Positions 14,373 through 23,031 of a stretch of DNA of 64,000 nt are shown here, in pieces. The translations under genes and the position numbers were made by a program. The stretch covers positions 62,001-126,000 of the forward strand of contig NZ_AUJY01000007.1 of the NCBI RefSeq assembly GCF_000424465.1, written 5' to 3'. The notes under the pieces were generated by a model. The model did no database searches and had not been told where the DNA came from. It saw only the letters and a list, made by a program, of their open reading frames with translations. The DNA is from Butyrivibrio hungatei NK4A153 (GTDB lineage Bacteria; Bacillota; Clostridia; Lachnospirales; Lachnospiraceae). The number at the start of each line of letters is the position of its first letter. Position 1 is the first letter of the stretch.

Positions 14373-15305
14373 TTTCATAGCTGTTAGTCTCTTCCTATAT
14401 AAAACATTCGACTGATAGACAATCAAAACAAATACCGCAATTCCAAGCACAAAATCTGCTGCTGTCTCTCTGGCAGTTGTTGTGACCATTGACGCTGCCG
14501 GGAAAAACATTCTCGCTTTGCTTATGTCATGGTACGTATTCAACATATTGCCGATTATACCGACAATTGAGATTACTGTGAACATATTTACCCATACTTT
14601 ACGATTATTTTCGCGTATAAAAAAGAAATATGATGCAAGCGCTCCAATTCCGCCCGGAACAGTAGCCCGCATAAGTTCAACCACTACTTTCCTAAGCCAC
14701 CGCATACTATCCGTGGCTCCGTCAATCATAGAAGCATAAAACGATCCAAAATAATCGATTACTATAATCCCATCAAGCAAAAACAATGTAATGAAATAGC
14801 TCATCATCATCACACCTATTTTTTTAGGTGTTAACGTATCTTTTATTGCGTGATATAAAGCAAATGAAAAAACAATGACATAAACTATATATCTCAGAAT
14901 AACAATTCTCTCATCAACGGAACCCTGCATATAGTTCATCGGCCTCGATTCAGACAAAGATTTAAATGACTGAATAAAAAATATCATTGCCCTCTCAGCT
15001 ATTTTTATAAAAAAAGATATAACTACAACGGCATATAGTGCAATTACCATATTATTTACCGCTTTATTTTCAACTACCGGATTTCTTTCCGCCACTTTAA
15101 CCATCTCCTTTCCGGACAGTAGAGTATCAAGGCTCACATCCAGAATCCGAGATAGATTTTTTGTTGTAACAAGATCGGGATAACGCTCTCCGCGTTCCCA
15201 ACGTGAAACTGATTGCCTACTCACAAACAATTGATCCGCAAGAGATTGCTGCGTCATCCCTTTCTTTTCTCTCGCTATTCTTAGTTGCTCGCCAAATTCT
15301 ACCAT
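14349..15305 (-). CDS. Membrane-anchored XRE transcriptional regulator (copy 2)
   Basis: 318 residues, paralogous to 9830-10789. The HTH (FGEQLRIAREKKGMTQQSLA, LFVSRQSVSRWERGERYPDL) is nearly the same, so both may bind the same operator. The membrane part differs more: NMVIALYAVVVISFFIKIAE, YIVYVIVFSFALYHAIK, IGVMMMSYFITLFLLDGIIV, VLGIAVFVLIVYQS. It has a separate promoter (15363-15391) with a perfect-armed palindrome upstream. Such membrane-bound one-component regulators sense lipid or cell-wall stress in other Firmicutes; the stimulus here is unknown. Confidence 0.8.
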   Translation of the reverse strand: MVEFGEQLRIAREKKGMTQQSLADQLFVSRQSVSRWERGERYPDLVTTKNLSRILDVSLDTLLSGKEMVKVAERNPVVENKAVNNMVIALYAVVVISFFIKIAERAMIFFIQSFKSLSESRPMNYMQGSVDERIVILRYIVYVIVFSFALYHAIKDTLTPKKIGVMMMSYFITLFLLDGIIVIDYFGSFYASMIDGATDSMRWLRKVVVELMRATVPGGIGALASYFFFIRENNRKVWVNMFTVISIVGIIGNMLNTYHDISKARMFFPAASMVTTTARETAADFVLGIAVFVLIVYQSNVLYRKRLTAMKLQEKDKN

Positions 15306-15362
15306 ATATAAAAAATTCCTTCCAAAAAATCTATATTCTCATCTGCGCAAGATGTTGAAATC

Positions 15363-15430
15363 AGTATCTCTTTTCCCATTATATTATACAAGCACCACCT
15401 GAAAAAAGGATGCACCTATATGGTGCATCC
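15363..15430 (-). promoter_or_regulatory. Promoter B with upstream palindrome (XRE-membrane copy 2)
   Basis: Minus strand: -35 TTGTAT (15391-15386), 17-base spacer, -10 GATACT (15368-15363), about 58 bases before the ATG at 15305. The palindrome at 15408-15430 has perfect 9-base arms GGATGCACC and GGTGCATCC around TATAT, centred 51 bases from the -10. It is the best copy of the shared element. Confidence 0.7.
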
Positions 15431-15475
15431 GGATAAATACTGCATTTGCAGCACATTCATAAGTTTAGTTCACTA

Positions 15476-17923
15476 TCAAATTCTTGGTCCAATAACCCCG
15501 TCCCCCAGGGTCATTTCTTCATCAAAAATATCTACATAACCTTTCAGCGAAAGAGCTTTTTGACGAAGTGTCTTGGAATGTCCCCAGACCAAAATGTGGG
15601 ATTTTCCTTTTCCGTTCTTGGCTTCCTGAATGAGATTGGCTGCGGCGCTGTTTCCGTCAAAGGCAACGACCATCGATGGTCTTCTCTCAAATATCTCATA
15701 GTTAAAGCTCTTGTAAATGCCCATTCCCTGAGTCTCCGTAGAAACCCGAATCCTGACATTATAAGAAAGAAGCATATCTTTTTCCTTCTCGGTGATCATG
15801 GCGGGAACAACCGCATATACAATGAAATTCTTCTTGTTGTTATCAAGAAGGTACTTTTCATATCCGGACAGCTTATGTCCTATGACAAAGCAGACTTCCT
15901 CAGGACTAAGCTTATCCATAAGGGCATCAAGCTGCGCAGCACCTTCCTTGGTAACTCTTGTAGCTCTGTTCTCTGTATTAAAGCTGCCTCCAAGAAGCAC
16001 GACCGGGAAATGTGACCAGGAAATTTCTCTTATGCGATCCTTGAGTTCTTTATTGGCATCGAGTAAAAGATCTTTTGAAGAAGGTCTCTTTTTCGATATC
16101 TTAACGGCTTTCATCTTCTCAAGAAGCACTTCTTCCATATCCCTGTCTTTTATAAGAGCATTGAACGCTTCTTTCTTGGCCGCGTAAGATGCTCTGCTTA
16201 TCTCTATTATATCTGTCTCCGCCTGTTTCATTAGGCTAATGTCGTTATCAGAAAGTCCCAGCATCTTAACAAGTGAAAGCTGCTCGTCCACCGAATTTGT
16301 TCCGTAAAGAGCCGCTCCGTCGGTTCCCTGAACACACTTAAGCCCCTGTTTCAGATATTGCTTCAAAGGGTGCTTATCAAGTGAATTAAGGTTATTAAGT
16401 CGTACATTACTCGTAAGCTGAAACTCAAGAACCACGCCGTTTTCCTTAAGCTGTTTAAGGACTTCTTTTCCCTTCTGAGACCTCGGGCTGTAGGTATATA
16501 GACCGTGTCCAAGTCTCATACGCGGCATCTGCTGTCCGGGAGCAAGTGATTCTCTTACACACTGTATGCTGTGCGAGATGTTATCTTTCTGGCTGTCGTT
16601 CTCTCCCGCATGAACTCTTATAACAAACGAAGGATCTTTGGCCGCGATCTTCACTATCTCTTTAAAAGCGGGCTTCAAAGTTATAATGTCATTTATCTCT
16701 TCTCCAACAAAGTCGCATCCCGCCACATACGGATCAAGTGCCGTTGCTTTCAGAACTTCGAGATTCTGCTCAAGATAATTTGCCGGAGTTACCGCATCTT
16801 TAATGATCGTAAGCGGTATCCTTCTCATAGCGGCAAGAAATCTGATCATGACTCCCGTCTCTCTGTGTATGCTCGGCATAACCTCGTGCACCTGCCTTAG
16901 CATATCGATCGACTCATATTTTTTTACAAGAGTCGTGTCGCTTATTTCTGCGTAGTAGATGCCCTGCCTTTTGTAGTTTCTTGCAATCCACAGGAGCTTA
17001 TCCTGAAAAAGAGTATTGTGACAGTATTCTTCCGTTTCTTTGTCCATCAACATCTTTTCCAAAGCTCTTTTCACATCTTCGTCGGGAATCTGGGAAACGC
17101 TGTGAATATCTATCTTTTCATCACATTCTTTTCCCTTGGTAAAGATATATCTGTAAATGTAAACCTTCTCAAGATTGGTAAAAACGGCCTGTCCGTCCTT
17201 GATAACGGCAAGAGAGCCTCTAATCTTAACAATGTTCAGCTCCGCGTCATTTAAGTTATTAAGGATAAGATCCGCAAAGTTGATAAAGGTGTTGTCATCT
17301 ATTTTTCTGTCAAGATATTTACCCTGAAGTTCTGATGAAGAGAACTGTCTTGCGACTTTCTCCCTGTTCTTGAGAACCTTGATCCACTGCTTCTCAGTGA
17401 GCTCGAGATTCAGTTTTTTTACATAATACAAAGGGTATCTAATCTGATGATAGATTCCGAGCGCGATAAGAATATCCGCAGGAAGGTTGCCGTTCATATG
17501 CGTATGAAGATCGGTCCTGAACTTAAGATTCTTGTTTATATAAGTCTTGAAAACAGTCTTGTTAAGGTCAAGCTGATAGTTCTTGGTCTGGCTCATCAGT
17601 GTCTTGGCGATCGCCGGAACCGAAGCCATGACTTCAACTCTTTTATCCGGAAAGATCTTGGCTATCTCTACATCACGCAAGCTGAATATATAGCTTTCTT
17701 CATTGTTTCCGTCAATAAAACAGGGAACCTCGCCCTTTGCAACAAGCATCCCATTCTCATCCTCAGAAAGAGTCAGTTTGCATATTGCGGCGAGGTTCCT
17801 TATAAGGTTTCCGGTGTGATGGTTTGGCGTTGAAAGCACATACCACATCCTATCAAGGTCTTTGTAAAGACTTACTATAATATCTTTTTCATCATCAAGA
17901 AAAAAACATGTAAAATAAGTCAT
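15476..17923 (-). CDS. Adenosine-deaminase-like protein with SLOG-like C-terminal domain
   Basis: 815 residues, over twice the length of ordinary adenosine deaminase. After an unassigned N-terminal domain (1-130) the metal-dependent deaminase set is complete: HTH at 140-142 (TDLHTHMNGNLPADI), HAGE at 438-441, GHG with H473 and GTDG with D535. A C-terminal Rossmann-like domain, about 637-790, has VVLLGGSFN, CFVIGHKLSGYEKYL and VYAVVPAMITEKE, resembling the SLOG/LOG nucleotide-sensing fold. A role in deaminating adenosine or a nucleotide signal and binding a nucleotide is inferred. It begins 5 bases after the lipoprotein gene. It is not adjacent to an RdrA-like ATPase, so it is not an evident RADAR locus. 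Confidence 0.7.
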   Translation of the reverse strand: MTYFTCFFLDDEKDIIVSLYKDLDRMWYVLSTPNHHTGNLIRNLAAICKLTLSEDENGMLVAKGEVPCFIDGNNEESYIFSLRDVEIAKIFPDKRVEVMASVPAIAKTLMSQTKNYQLDLNKTVFKTYINKNLKFRTDLHTHMNGNLPADILIALGIYHQIRYPLYYVKKLNLELTEKQWIKVLKNREKVARQFSSSELQGKYLDRKIDDNTFINFADLILNNLNDAELNIVKIRGSLAVIKDGQAVFTNLEKVYIYRYIFTKGKECDEKIDIHSVSQIPDEDVKRALEKMLMDKETEEYCHNTLFQDKLLWIARNYKRQGIYYAEISDTTLVKKYESIDMLRQVHEVMPSIHRETGVMIRFLAAMRRIPLTIIKDAVTPANYLEQNLEVLKATALDPYVAGCDFVGEEINDIITLKPAFKEIVKIAAKDPSFVIRVHAGENDSQKDNISHSIQCVRESLAPGQQMPRMRLGHGLYTYSPRSQKGKEVLKQLKENGVVLEFQLTSNVRLNNLNSLDKHPLKQYLKQGLKCVQGTDGAALYGTNSVDEQLSLVKMLGLSDNDISLMKQAETDIIEISRASYAAKKEAFNALIKDRDMEEVLLEKMKAVKISKKRPSSKDLLLDANKELKDRIREISWSHFPVVLLGGSFNTENRATRVTKEGAAQLDALMDKLSPEEVCFVIGHKLSGYEKYLLDNNKKNFIVYAVVPAMITEKEKDMLLSYNVRIRVSTETQGMGIYKSFNYEIFERRPSMVVAFDGNSAAANLIQEAKNGKGKSHILVWGHSKTLRQKALSLKGYVDIFDEEMTLGDGVIGPRI

Positions 17924-17928
17924 AAACG

Positions 17929-18663
17929 TTATCCTTCCTTCATGTGCTTCATAAGCTCATCAATCGTAAGCTCTTTTCCCGTCTGCTGCTCATAGATTTC
18001 GGTGAAAGAAAGTCCCTGGTCCGCAGGGTTAAGGTCAACGTCTTTGGTTTTGGCTTTCCATCTGTTGTCATCAGGAAGAAATGCATAAGCAATATTATGC
18101 TGTTCCCACTCGTAAGCCATGTCATCGGGAGTTCTGTATGACTCCATGTCTCTTCCGTGCACCTGATGCTCTTCTATCAGAGCCGAGCAGATGATCTTCA
18201 TATCCTCATTATTAGAAATCTTGTAGGAGTCAATTATCTTCCAGTTGTCCTTGGTATATACCGCGGAAAATTCCTCATTTCCATAGGTAAAAGCGTAATT
18301 TTTGCCTTTTCCGTCAACATCGTGAAGCTCGATATCGGAAGGGTCGCTTAAGATTCCGTCTTCTTCCAGATTTTCTTTTACTTCCTTAGCCTTCTCTACG
18401 CCTTTTTTAATCTTCTTTTTTGCCTCAGAGTCAGCATCGTTAAAGCCTTCTATCTCTATTCCGATACCAAATTCAGACTCAAGATAAGAGCTTGCATCGG
18501 AAACAAATCCGGTCATAACGTCAGAAACGGTTGCTAGTCCCGAAGAGATATCTTCCGTCTCCTCAAACTGCGAAAGAAAATCTCCGCATCCTACAAAGCA
18601 CATCACCATAACAAGCACAAGTGCCAGGATTATTATTTTGTAATTATAATTTTTTCTACCCAT
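17929..18663 (-). CDS. Lipoprotein of unknown function
   Basis: 244 residues. The N-terminus (KIIILALVLVMVMCFVGC) is a lipoprotein signal with the modified Cys at position 26. The mature part starts with acidic, helical sequence (EETEDISSGLATVSDVMTG, then AKKKIKKGVEKAKEVKENL). A compact alpha/beta stretch follows (GKGKNYAFTYGNEEFSAVY, KDNWKIIDSYKISNNEDM), and the end is EIYEQQTGKELTIDELM. No known family. It is the first gene of a two-gene unit with the deaminase-SLOG protein. The promoter -10 TATAAT lies only seven bases before the ATG, so the message may be leaderless. Confidence 0.65.
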   Translation of the reverse strand: MGRKNYNYKIIILALVLVMVMCFVGCGDFLSQFEETEDISSGLATVSDVMTGFVSDASSYLESEFGIGIEIEGFNDADSEAKKKIKKGVEKAKEVKENLEEDGILSDPSDIELHDVDGKGKNYAFTYGNEEFSAVYTKDNWKIIDSYKISNNEDMKIICSALIEEHQVHGRDMESYRTPDDMAYEWEQHNIAYAFLPDDNRWKAKTKDVDLNPADQGLSFTEIYEQQTGKELTIDELMKHMKEG

Positions 18664-18669
18664 ACCGTA

Positions 18670-18698
18670 ATTATAAGGGTTCAGGTCAAAAAGGTCAA
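18670..18698 (-). promoter_or_regulatory. Promoter of the lipoprotein-deaminase unit
   Basis: Minus strand: -35 TTGACC (18698-18693), 17-base spacer, -10 TATAAT (18675-18670). Expected initiation falls at or next to the ATG at 18663. A second TTGACC lies inside the spacer. Confidence 0.7.
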
Positions 18699-18719
18699 AA
18701 AAGTTAACAAACTACATCT

Positions 18720-18748
18720 TTGACACTATTATGTTTATGGTGTATTTT
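18720..18748 (+). promoter_or_regulatory. Promoter of mgsA
   Basis: Plus strand: -35 TTGACA (18720-18725), 17-base spacer, -10 TATTTT (18743-18748), followed by a leader of about 40 bases with AAGGAGGAG before the ATG at 18796. It diverges from the lipoprotein promoter within 50 bases. Confidence 0.7.
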
Positions 18749-18795
18749 GGAAAAAAGAGATAAAGAAATAACGCTCAAATTAAGGAGGAGTTTTC

Positions 18796-19272
18796 ATGTC
18801 AGATACAATTACACTTACAATTCCAAAGCAGAAATCAATTGCACTTATCGCTCATGACGGCAAAAAGCCTGAGCTTATCAAATGGTGCAAAGATAATGCC
18901 GAGACATTAAAAAAGCATTTTCTCTGCGGCACAGGTACAACGGCAAGAATGATCACAGATGCCACAAATCTTCCTGTACGCGGATATAATTCAGGCCCTC
19001 TTGGCGGCGATCAGCAGATCGGTGCAAAGATCGTAGAAGGAAAGATCAATTTCGTAGTATTCTTCTCAGATCCTCTCACAGCAGCACCTCACGATCCCGA
19101 CGTTAAGGCTCTTATGAGAATCGCACAGGTATACGATATTCCTTTTGCAAACAACAAGGCTACGGCTGATTTCCTTCTCCACTCAAGTTTTATGGATGAA
19201 GAGTATGACCACGATGTAATAAACTTCAAGCAGAATATTGCACAGCGCGCTGAGACACTCCCGAATGAATGA
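18796..19272 (+). CDS. mgsA: Methylglyoxal synthase
   Basis: 158 residues, typical MgsA length. The enzyme converts dihydroxyacetone phosphate to methylglyoxal and phosphate, a bypass of lower glycolysis under phosphate limitation or sugar stress. Family residues are visible: ALIAHDGKK (the active-site His), FLCGTGTTARMI and GYNSGPLGGDQQIGAKI with the catalytic Asp of GGDQQIG. FVVFFSDPLTAAPHDPDVKA includes the second conserved Asp and His. An ideal RBS (AAGGAGGAG) precedes the ATG. It is the only plus-strand gene between 15 and 25 kb and is probably monocistronic. Confidence 0.95.
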   Translation: MSDTITLTIPKQKSIALIAHDGKKPELIKWCKDNAETLKKHFLCGTGTTARMITDATNLPVRGYNSGPLGGDQQIGAKIVEGKINFVVFFSDPLTAAPHDPDVKALMRIAQVYDIPFANNKATADFLLHSSFMDEEYDHDVINFKQNIAQRAETLPNE

Positions 19273-19425
19273 TGTGATTCTTTAACCGATAGGTTATGCG
19301 AGAAGGTCAAGGTATCAGTATATAAGGTGCATTTTCACAGTGAGTATTGTTCGTTGACATTCAAGGCATATAAAGACGGAGTAATTTCCTTCATTTCAGT
19401 ATTTCTCAGCATTTACTTAAATCTC

Positions 19426-20001
19426 TTAAAGAATATCCTGCACTAAGCTATGTTTGCCGTTATTTGATTCGTAGACGAAAATTTCGCAGTTCTTGGGGCG
19501 TGGGCGCCAGATGTAGCCGCGCTTGGCGTTTTCGAAGTAGCCGCGAATGGGGCGAATGATTCCGCCGTGGCAGACAACGAGTACGTTTTCGTAGTCTTTT
19601 TGCTCAAGTTCTGTGAGGAAAGATTTGGTGCGATCGACCATTTCTTTTATAGTCTCCACTCCTGACGGAGCCGGAAAAATTTCAGGGAGCGTCCAATACG
19701 CTGTCATGGGAAGTGCTACTTTGTAGTAATTTACTCCGTCATACTTTCCAAAATCCGCTTCAATTATGCGCTCATCGGTTATTATATTTGAAGTATCTAT
19801 GTCACCGATAATTGATGCCGTCTGCACCGCTCTTATAAGTGGGCTTGCGTATACTGCGTCAAACTTAACATCACCGACTTTAGCCTTGGTTGCGCGTGCC
19901 TGCTCCATTCCGGTCTCATTGAGAGGAATATCAATTCTTCCCTGCATCAGTTCTTTTTTGTTATAGTCAGTCTGCCCGTGTCTTGTAACGTATATCTTCA
20001 T
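19426..20001 (-). CDS. Histidine phosphatase family protein
   Basis: 191 residues with the phosphoglycerate-mutase-like core: KIYVTRHGQTDYNKKELMQG (RHG with the phosphorylated His), DIPLNETGMEQA, AVYASPLIRAVQTASII and, near the C-terminus, VLVVCHGGIIRPI with the second catalytic His. Members dephosphorylate small molecules (PhoE, CobC, GpmB) or proteins. Nothing nearby tells the substrate. It follows rsgA on the minus strand with an 80-base gap. The 150 bases between it and mgsA hold nothing recognisable. Confidence 0.85.
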   Translation of the reverse strand: MKIYVTRHGQTDYNKKELMQGRIDIPLNETGMEQARATKAKVGDVKFDAVYASPLIRAVQTASIIGDIDTSNIITDERIIEADFGKYDGVNYYKVALPMTAYWTLPEIFPAPSGVETIKEMVDRTKSFLTELEQKDYENVLVVCHGGIIRPIRGYFENAKRGYIWRPRPKNCEIFVYESNNGKHSLVQDIL

Positions 20002-20080
20002 CTGTATTCCTCATCTAAAGCTTATCTTGCACGTTTTCCTCTCTAATGGAAAAACGCATATCATATTGCATTTATTCAAG

Positions 20081-20998
20081 TCAGCGCCTTGCCTTCTTGC
20101 TGTAATCGGGTCTGGCGTTTTTAAGATCTTCGTATATTATCTTATAATTCTCGTAGCGAACTGCAGAAATCTTGCCTTCGCTAAGCGCATTCTTTACACC
20201 ACAGTCAGGTTCTGCGATATGCGAGCAGCCACCGAATCTGCACTCGGGTTCAAACTCCTCGAATTCAGGATAGTACTGCATAAGATTGTCTGTCGTGACG
20301 TCATTTAAGTTAAGCGACGTAAATCCGGGAGTATCAAAGAGATATGTCTCATCTTCGCCCTCTGAAAGCTCACTTACGAAAAAGAGCTCCGAATGTCTCG
20401 TCGTATTTTTTCCCCTGTCTATCTTACGGCTTAGCTCACCTGTCTGCATAAGCGCATCAGGTACAAGTTTGTTTAAAAGAGATGACTTACCGACTCCGCT
20501 CGGTCCCGCGAGAGTTGTAGTCTTGCCGCGAAGGAGCTCTTTTAACTCATCAAGTCCCTTGTCCTCTTTGACACTTATGAAAAGGACTTTATATCCACAC
20601 TTCTCGTAGGCGTTATAAAGTTCCTGTTGTTCTTCCTTCGTCGCAATATCCTGCTTGTTGAAACAGATTATGACGGGGAGATTCTGCTGTCTCATCATGA
20701 TAAGAAAACGATCAAGCAGATTGTAATTGGGATCGGGCTTAACTATGGCAAACAAAATAACCGCCTGATCCACATTGGCAACAGGCGGTCTTAAAAGCCG
20801 GTTCTTGCGGGGAAGTATCTCTGTGATATTCCCCTTTTTATTCTCTTCGTCGATAATGTCTATCATGACATTATCTCCAACCAGCGGTTTTACATTATCT
20901 TTTCTGAAGATGCCCTTTGCTTTACATTCATAGATTCTCGCGTCATGAGTTTCTATGTAGTAAAAGCCGGCAATTCCTTTAATTATCTTTCCCTGCAT
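20081..20998 (-). CDS. rsgA: Ribosome small-subunit-dependent GTPase A
   Basis: 305 residues of the circularly permuted GTPase RsgA (YjeQ/CpgA), which checks late 30S assembly. An OB fold at the N-terminus (GKIIKGIAGFYYIET, KPLVGDNVMIDI) precedes permuted G motifs: CFNKQDIA (G4), then LAGPSGVGKSSLLNKL (G1) and LFDTPGFTSL (G3). The Zn-binding CRFGGCSHIAEPDC motif comes near the C-terminus. It overlaps the PASTA kinase gene by one base, as in the conserved Firmicute order phosphatase, kinase, rsgA. Confidence 0.95.
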   Translation of the reverse strand: MQGKIIKGIAGFYYIETHDARIYECKAKGIFRKDNVKPLVGDNVMIDIIDEENKKGNITEILPRKNRLLRPPVANVDQAVILFAIVKPDPNYNLLDRFLIMMRQQNLPVIICFNKQDIATKEEQQELYNAYEKCGYKVLFISVKEDKGLDELKELLRGKTTTLAGPSGVGKSSLLNKLVPDALMQTGELSRKIDRGKNTTRHSELFFVSELSEGEDETYLFDTPGFTSLNLNDVTTDNLMQYYPEFEEFEPECRFGGCSHIAEPDCGVKNALSEGKISAVRYENYKIIYEDLKNARPDYSKKARR

Positions 20999-23031
20999 TA
21001 ATGGGTCTCCTGTGTAAACTGAGCTCGCAATTGAACATCAACCCGTTCCGGAACAAAGCCTGCATCGGGTTCTGCCGCAGGTACGGATACATAATATGTA
21101 TAACTTACAACTCCCGTGGGTGTTTTAATTCCGGCGATTTCAACAGGATACGGGAATGAAGTTGTATCAAACTCGCGAAGTACCGTACCTTCCGAGGAAG
21201 TAATGGTTATATGCACCTTATCTCCGGGATTATAAGGATATTTTCCGCCTTCAGGTGCAGGTAAACTCTCTTTAAAGGAATATGAAATTTCACCGGGTCC
21301 TGTAGATACCTCTATGTGCACAACAGTTCCTTCCTTGACCTTCTTTCCGGCTTCGGGAATCTGTCTGCAAACCTTATCCATAAGTTTAGGATCGGAATTC
21401 TTCACATCCTTGGCTGTTCCAAGTTCAAGTCCTGCTTCTACCAACACAGCCATAGCTTCATCTGTCTCAAGTCCTACAAGATCCGGAACTTCTATCTCAC
21501 CTTCCATTGAAGAAGCATCAGATGATGCATCTGCTTTTCCCTTATATTTTGAACCGTTACTTACATACACAGTGATCGTAGAGCCTTTATCAAGCTTCTC
21601 ACCGGCCGCAGGTGATGTTGATACAACGGTATTGTTGGGCTGTGTGTTATCTTTATCGGCTTCTTTTTTTACCTTATAGCCTCTGTCATCTTCAAGCAAT
21701 GACTTTGCCTCTGCATATGTCTTTCCAACTACATCGGGAACTTTTCCCTTGTCGCTGTCCTCAGCTGTAACCTTAGCATCACTTGCACCGGAAGAACCTT
21801 CGTTAGAATCAATCGTTCCGAAAAGTCCGATTCCTCTGGCAACAAGCAAGACAACAACAAGAGCAACTATCACCGCCATCACAATGGCTATTGAAGATGT
21901 GATTCTCTCAATCTTACCATCTTCCTGCATTGTTCCTCTGCGTCTTCTGTCATGCTCTTCGCGGTAATAATAATCTTCCTCTTCTTCATCGGCATCGTCG
22001 TCTTCATAATCTCTGCCGTATTTTCTTATTTCTCTATCATAATCGTCATAGTCATCCTGTTCATATTCTCTGACTACATCGCGTTTGAGCCTCATCTGCT
22101 CAGGTTCAGGCATACGTGGATCTCTATTCTTCACATGCCTCACCTCCTCATCGGACGCAACTCTGGTTACGCCGTCCTCATCAGGATCTACCATGGATAC
22201 AAAATCCTTGTCAGGTGTAATAAGTGACTTCTTAAGGTCCTGAATAAGCTCAGCTGCATTCTGATATCTTCTGTCAGGACTCTTTTGACAACATTTAAGA
22301 ACAATCTTTTCCACACTGATAGGAATTTCTTCATTAAAGTCCGTCGGTGTGGGAAGTTCCTCCTGAATATGCTTAATAGCTATTGCAACGGTAGTGTCCC
22401 CGTTAAAAGGAACTCTTCCGGTAAGCATCTCAAAAAGCGTGATACCAAGTGAGTAAATATCACTCTTGGCATCGCTGTATCCGCCTCTTGCCTGCTCGGG
22501 AGAAGTATAATGCACCGATCCCATAACATTGGAGGTGATGGTGTTACTTGTAGCTGCTTTTGCAATACCAAAGTCGGTAACCTTAACCTTACCGTCTTTG
22601 GAGATCATAATGTTCTGAGGCTTGATATCTCTGTGAATAATATTGTTATTATGTGCAGCCTCAAGACCCATGGCAACCTGTATGGCAATGCTGACAGCCT
22701 CTTTTACAGAGAGTCTGACCTTTTTCTCAATATATTTTTTGAGAGTGATTCCGTCTACAAGTTCCATGACGATATAGTTGATACCGTCCTCGTCACCAAC
22801 ATCATATACGTTTACAATGTTAGGATGCATAAGCCCCGCTGTTGACTGCGCCTCAACACGAAACTTTGCTACAAAATTCTCGTTCTCGGAAAATTCCTGT
22901 TTCAGTATTTTTACCGCAACAAGACGATTAAGTTTATGATCTTTTGCTTTATAAACATCGGACATTCCGCCGGTGCCGATCTTTTCAAGCACCTCGTAGC
23001 GATCTCCGATCACCATACCTATTTTAATCAT
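20998..23031 (-). CDS. prkC: PASTA-domain Ser/Thr protein kinase
   Basis: 677 residues. Cytoplasmic kinase domain at 10-270, with the glycine loop IGTGGMSDVYKA, VAVKILK (K41), HRDIKPQN (D135) and DFG at 153-155. An unusually acidic/basic linker with runs of D, E, R and Y spans 300-375 and one membrane helix about 380-400. Two PASTA repeats follow (about 430-495 and 513-577, each starting V-P-D-L/V-V-G), then a C-terminal beta-rich domain. PASTA repeats bind muropeptides; the kinase governs division, cell-wall growth and germination in Firmicutes. It overlaps the PP2C gene by 8 bases and rsgA by one. Confidence 0.95.
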   Translation of the reverse strand: MIKIGMVIGDRYEVLEKIGTGGMSDVYKAKDHKLNRLVAVKILKQEFSENENFVAKFRVEAQSTAGLMHPNIVNVYDVGDEDGINYIVMELVDGITLKKYIEKKVRLSVKEAVSIAIQVAMGLEAAHNNNIIHRDIKPQNIMISKDGKVKVTDFGIAKAATSNTITSNVMGSVHYTSPEQARGGYSDAKSDIYSLGITLFEMLTGRVPFNGDTTVAIAIKHIQEELPTPTDFNEEIPISVEKIVLKCCQKSPDRRYQNAAELIQDLKKSLITPDKDFVSMVDPDEDGVTRVASDEEVRHVKNRDPRMPEPEQMRLKRDVVREYEQDDYDDYDREIRKYGRDYEDDDADEEEEDYYYREEHDRRRRGTMQEDGKIERITSSIAIVMAVIVALVVVLLVARGIGLFGTIDSNEGSSGASDAKVTAEDSDKGKVPDVVGKTYAEAKSLLEDDRGYKVKKEADKDNTQPNNTVVSTSPAAGEKLDKGSTITVYVSNGSKYKGKADASSDASSMEGEIEVPDLVGLETDEAMAVLVEAGLELGTAKDVKNSDPKLMDKVCRQIPEAGKKVKEGTVVHIEVSTGPGEISYSFKESLPAPEGGKYPYNPGDKVHITITSSEGTVLREFDTTSFPYPVEIAGIKTPTGVVSYTYYVSVPAAEPDAGFVPERVDVQLRAQFTQETH

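Noticed and set aside
15476-17923. Assignment of the deaminase-SLOG gene to RADAR (rdrB)
   Set aside because: Length is similar, but no RdrA-like ATPase is adjacent and the C-terminal SLOG-like domain is not part of what I know of RdrB.
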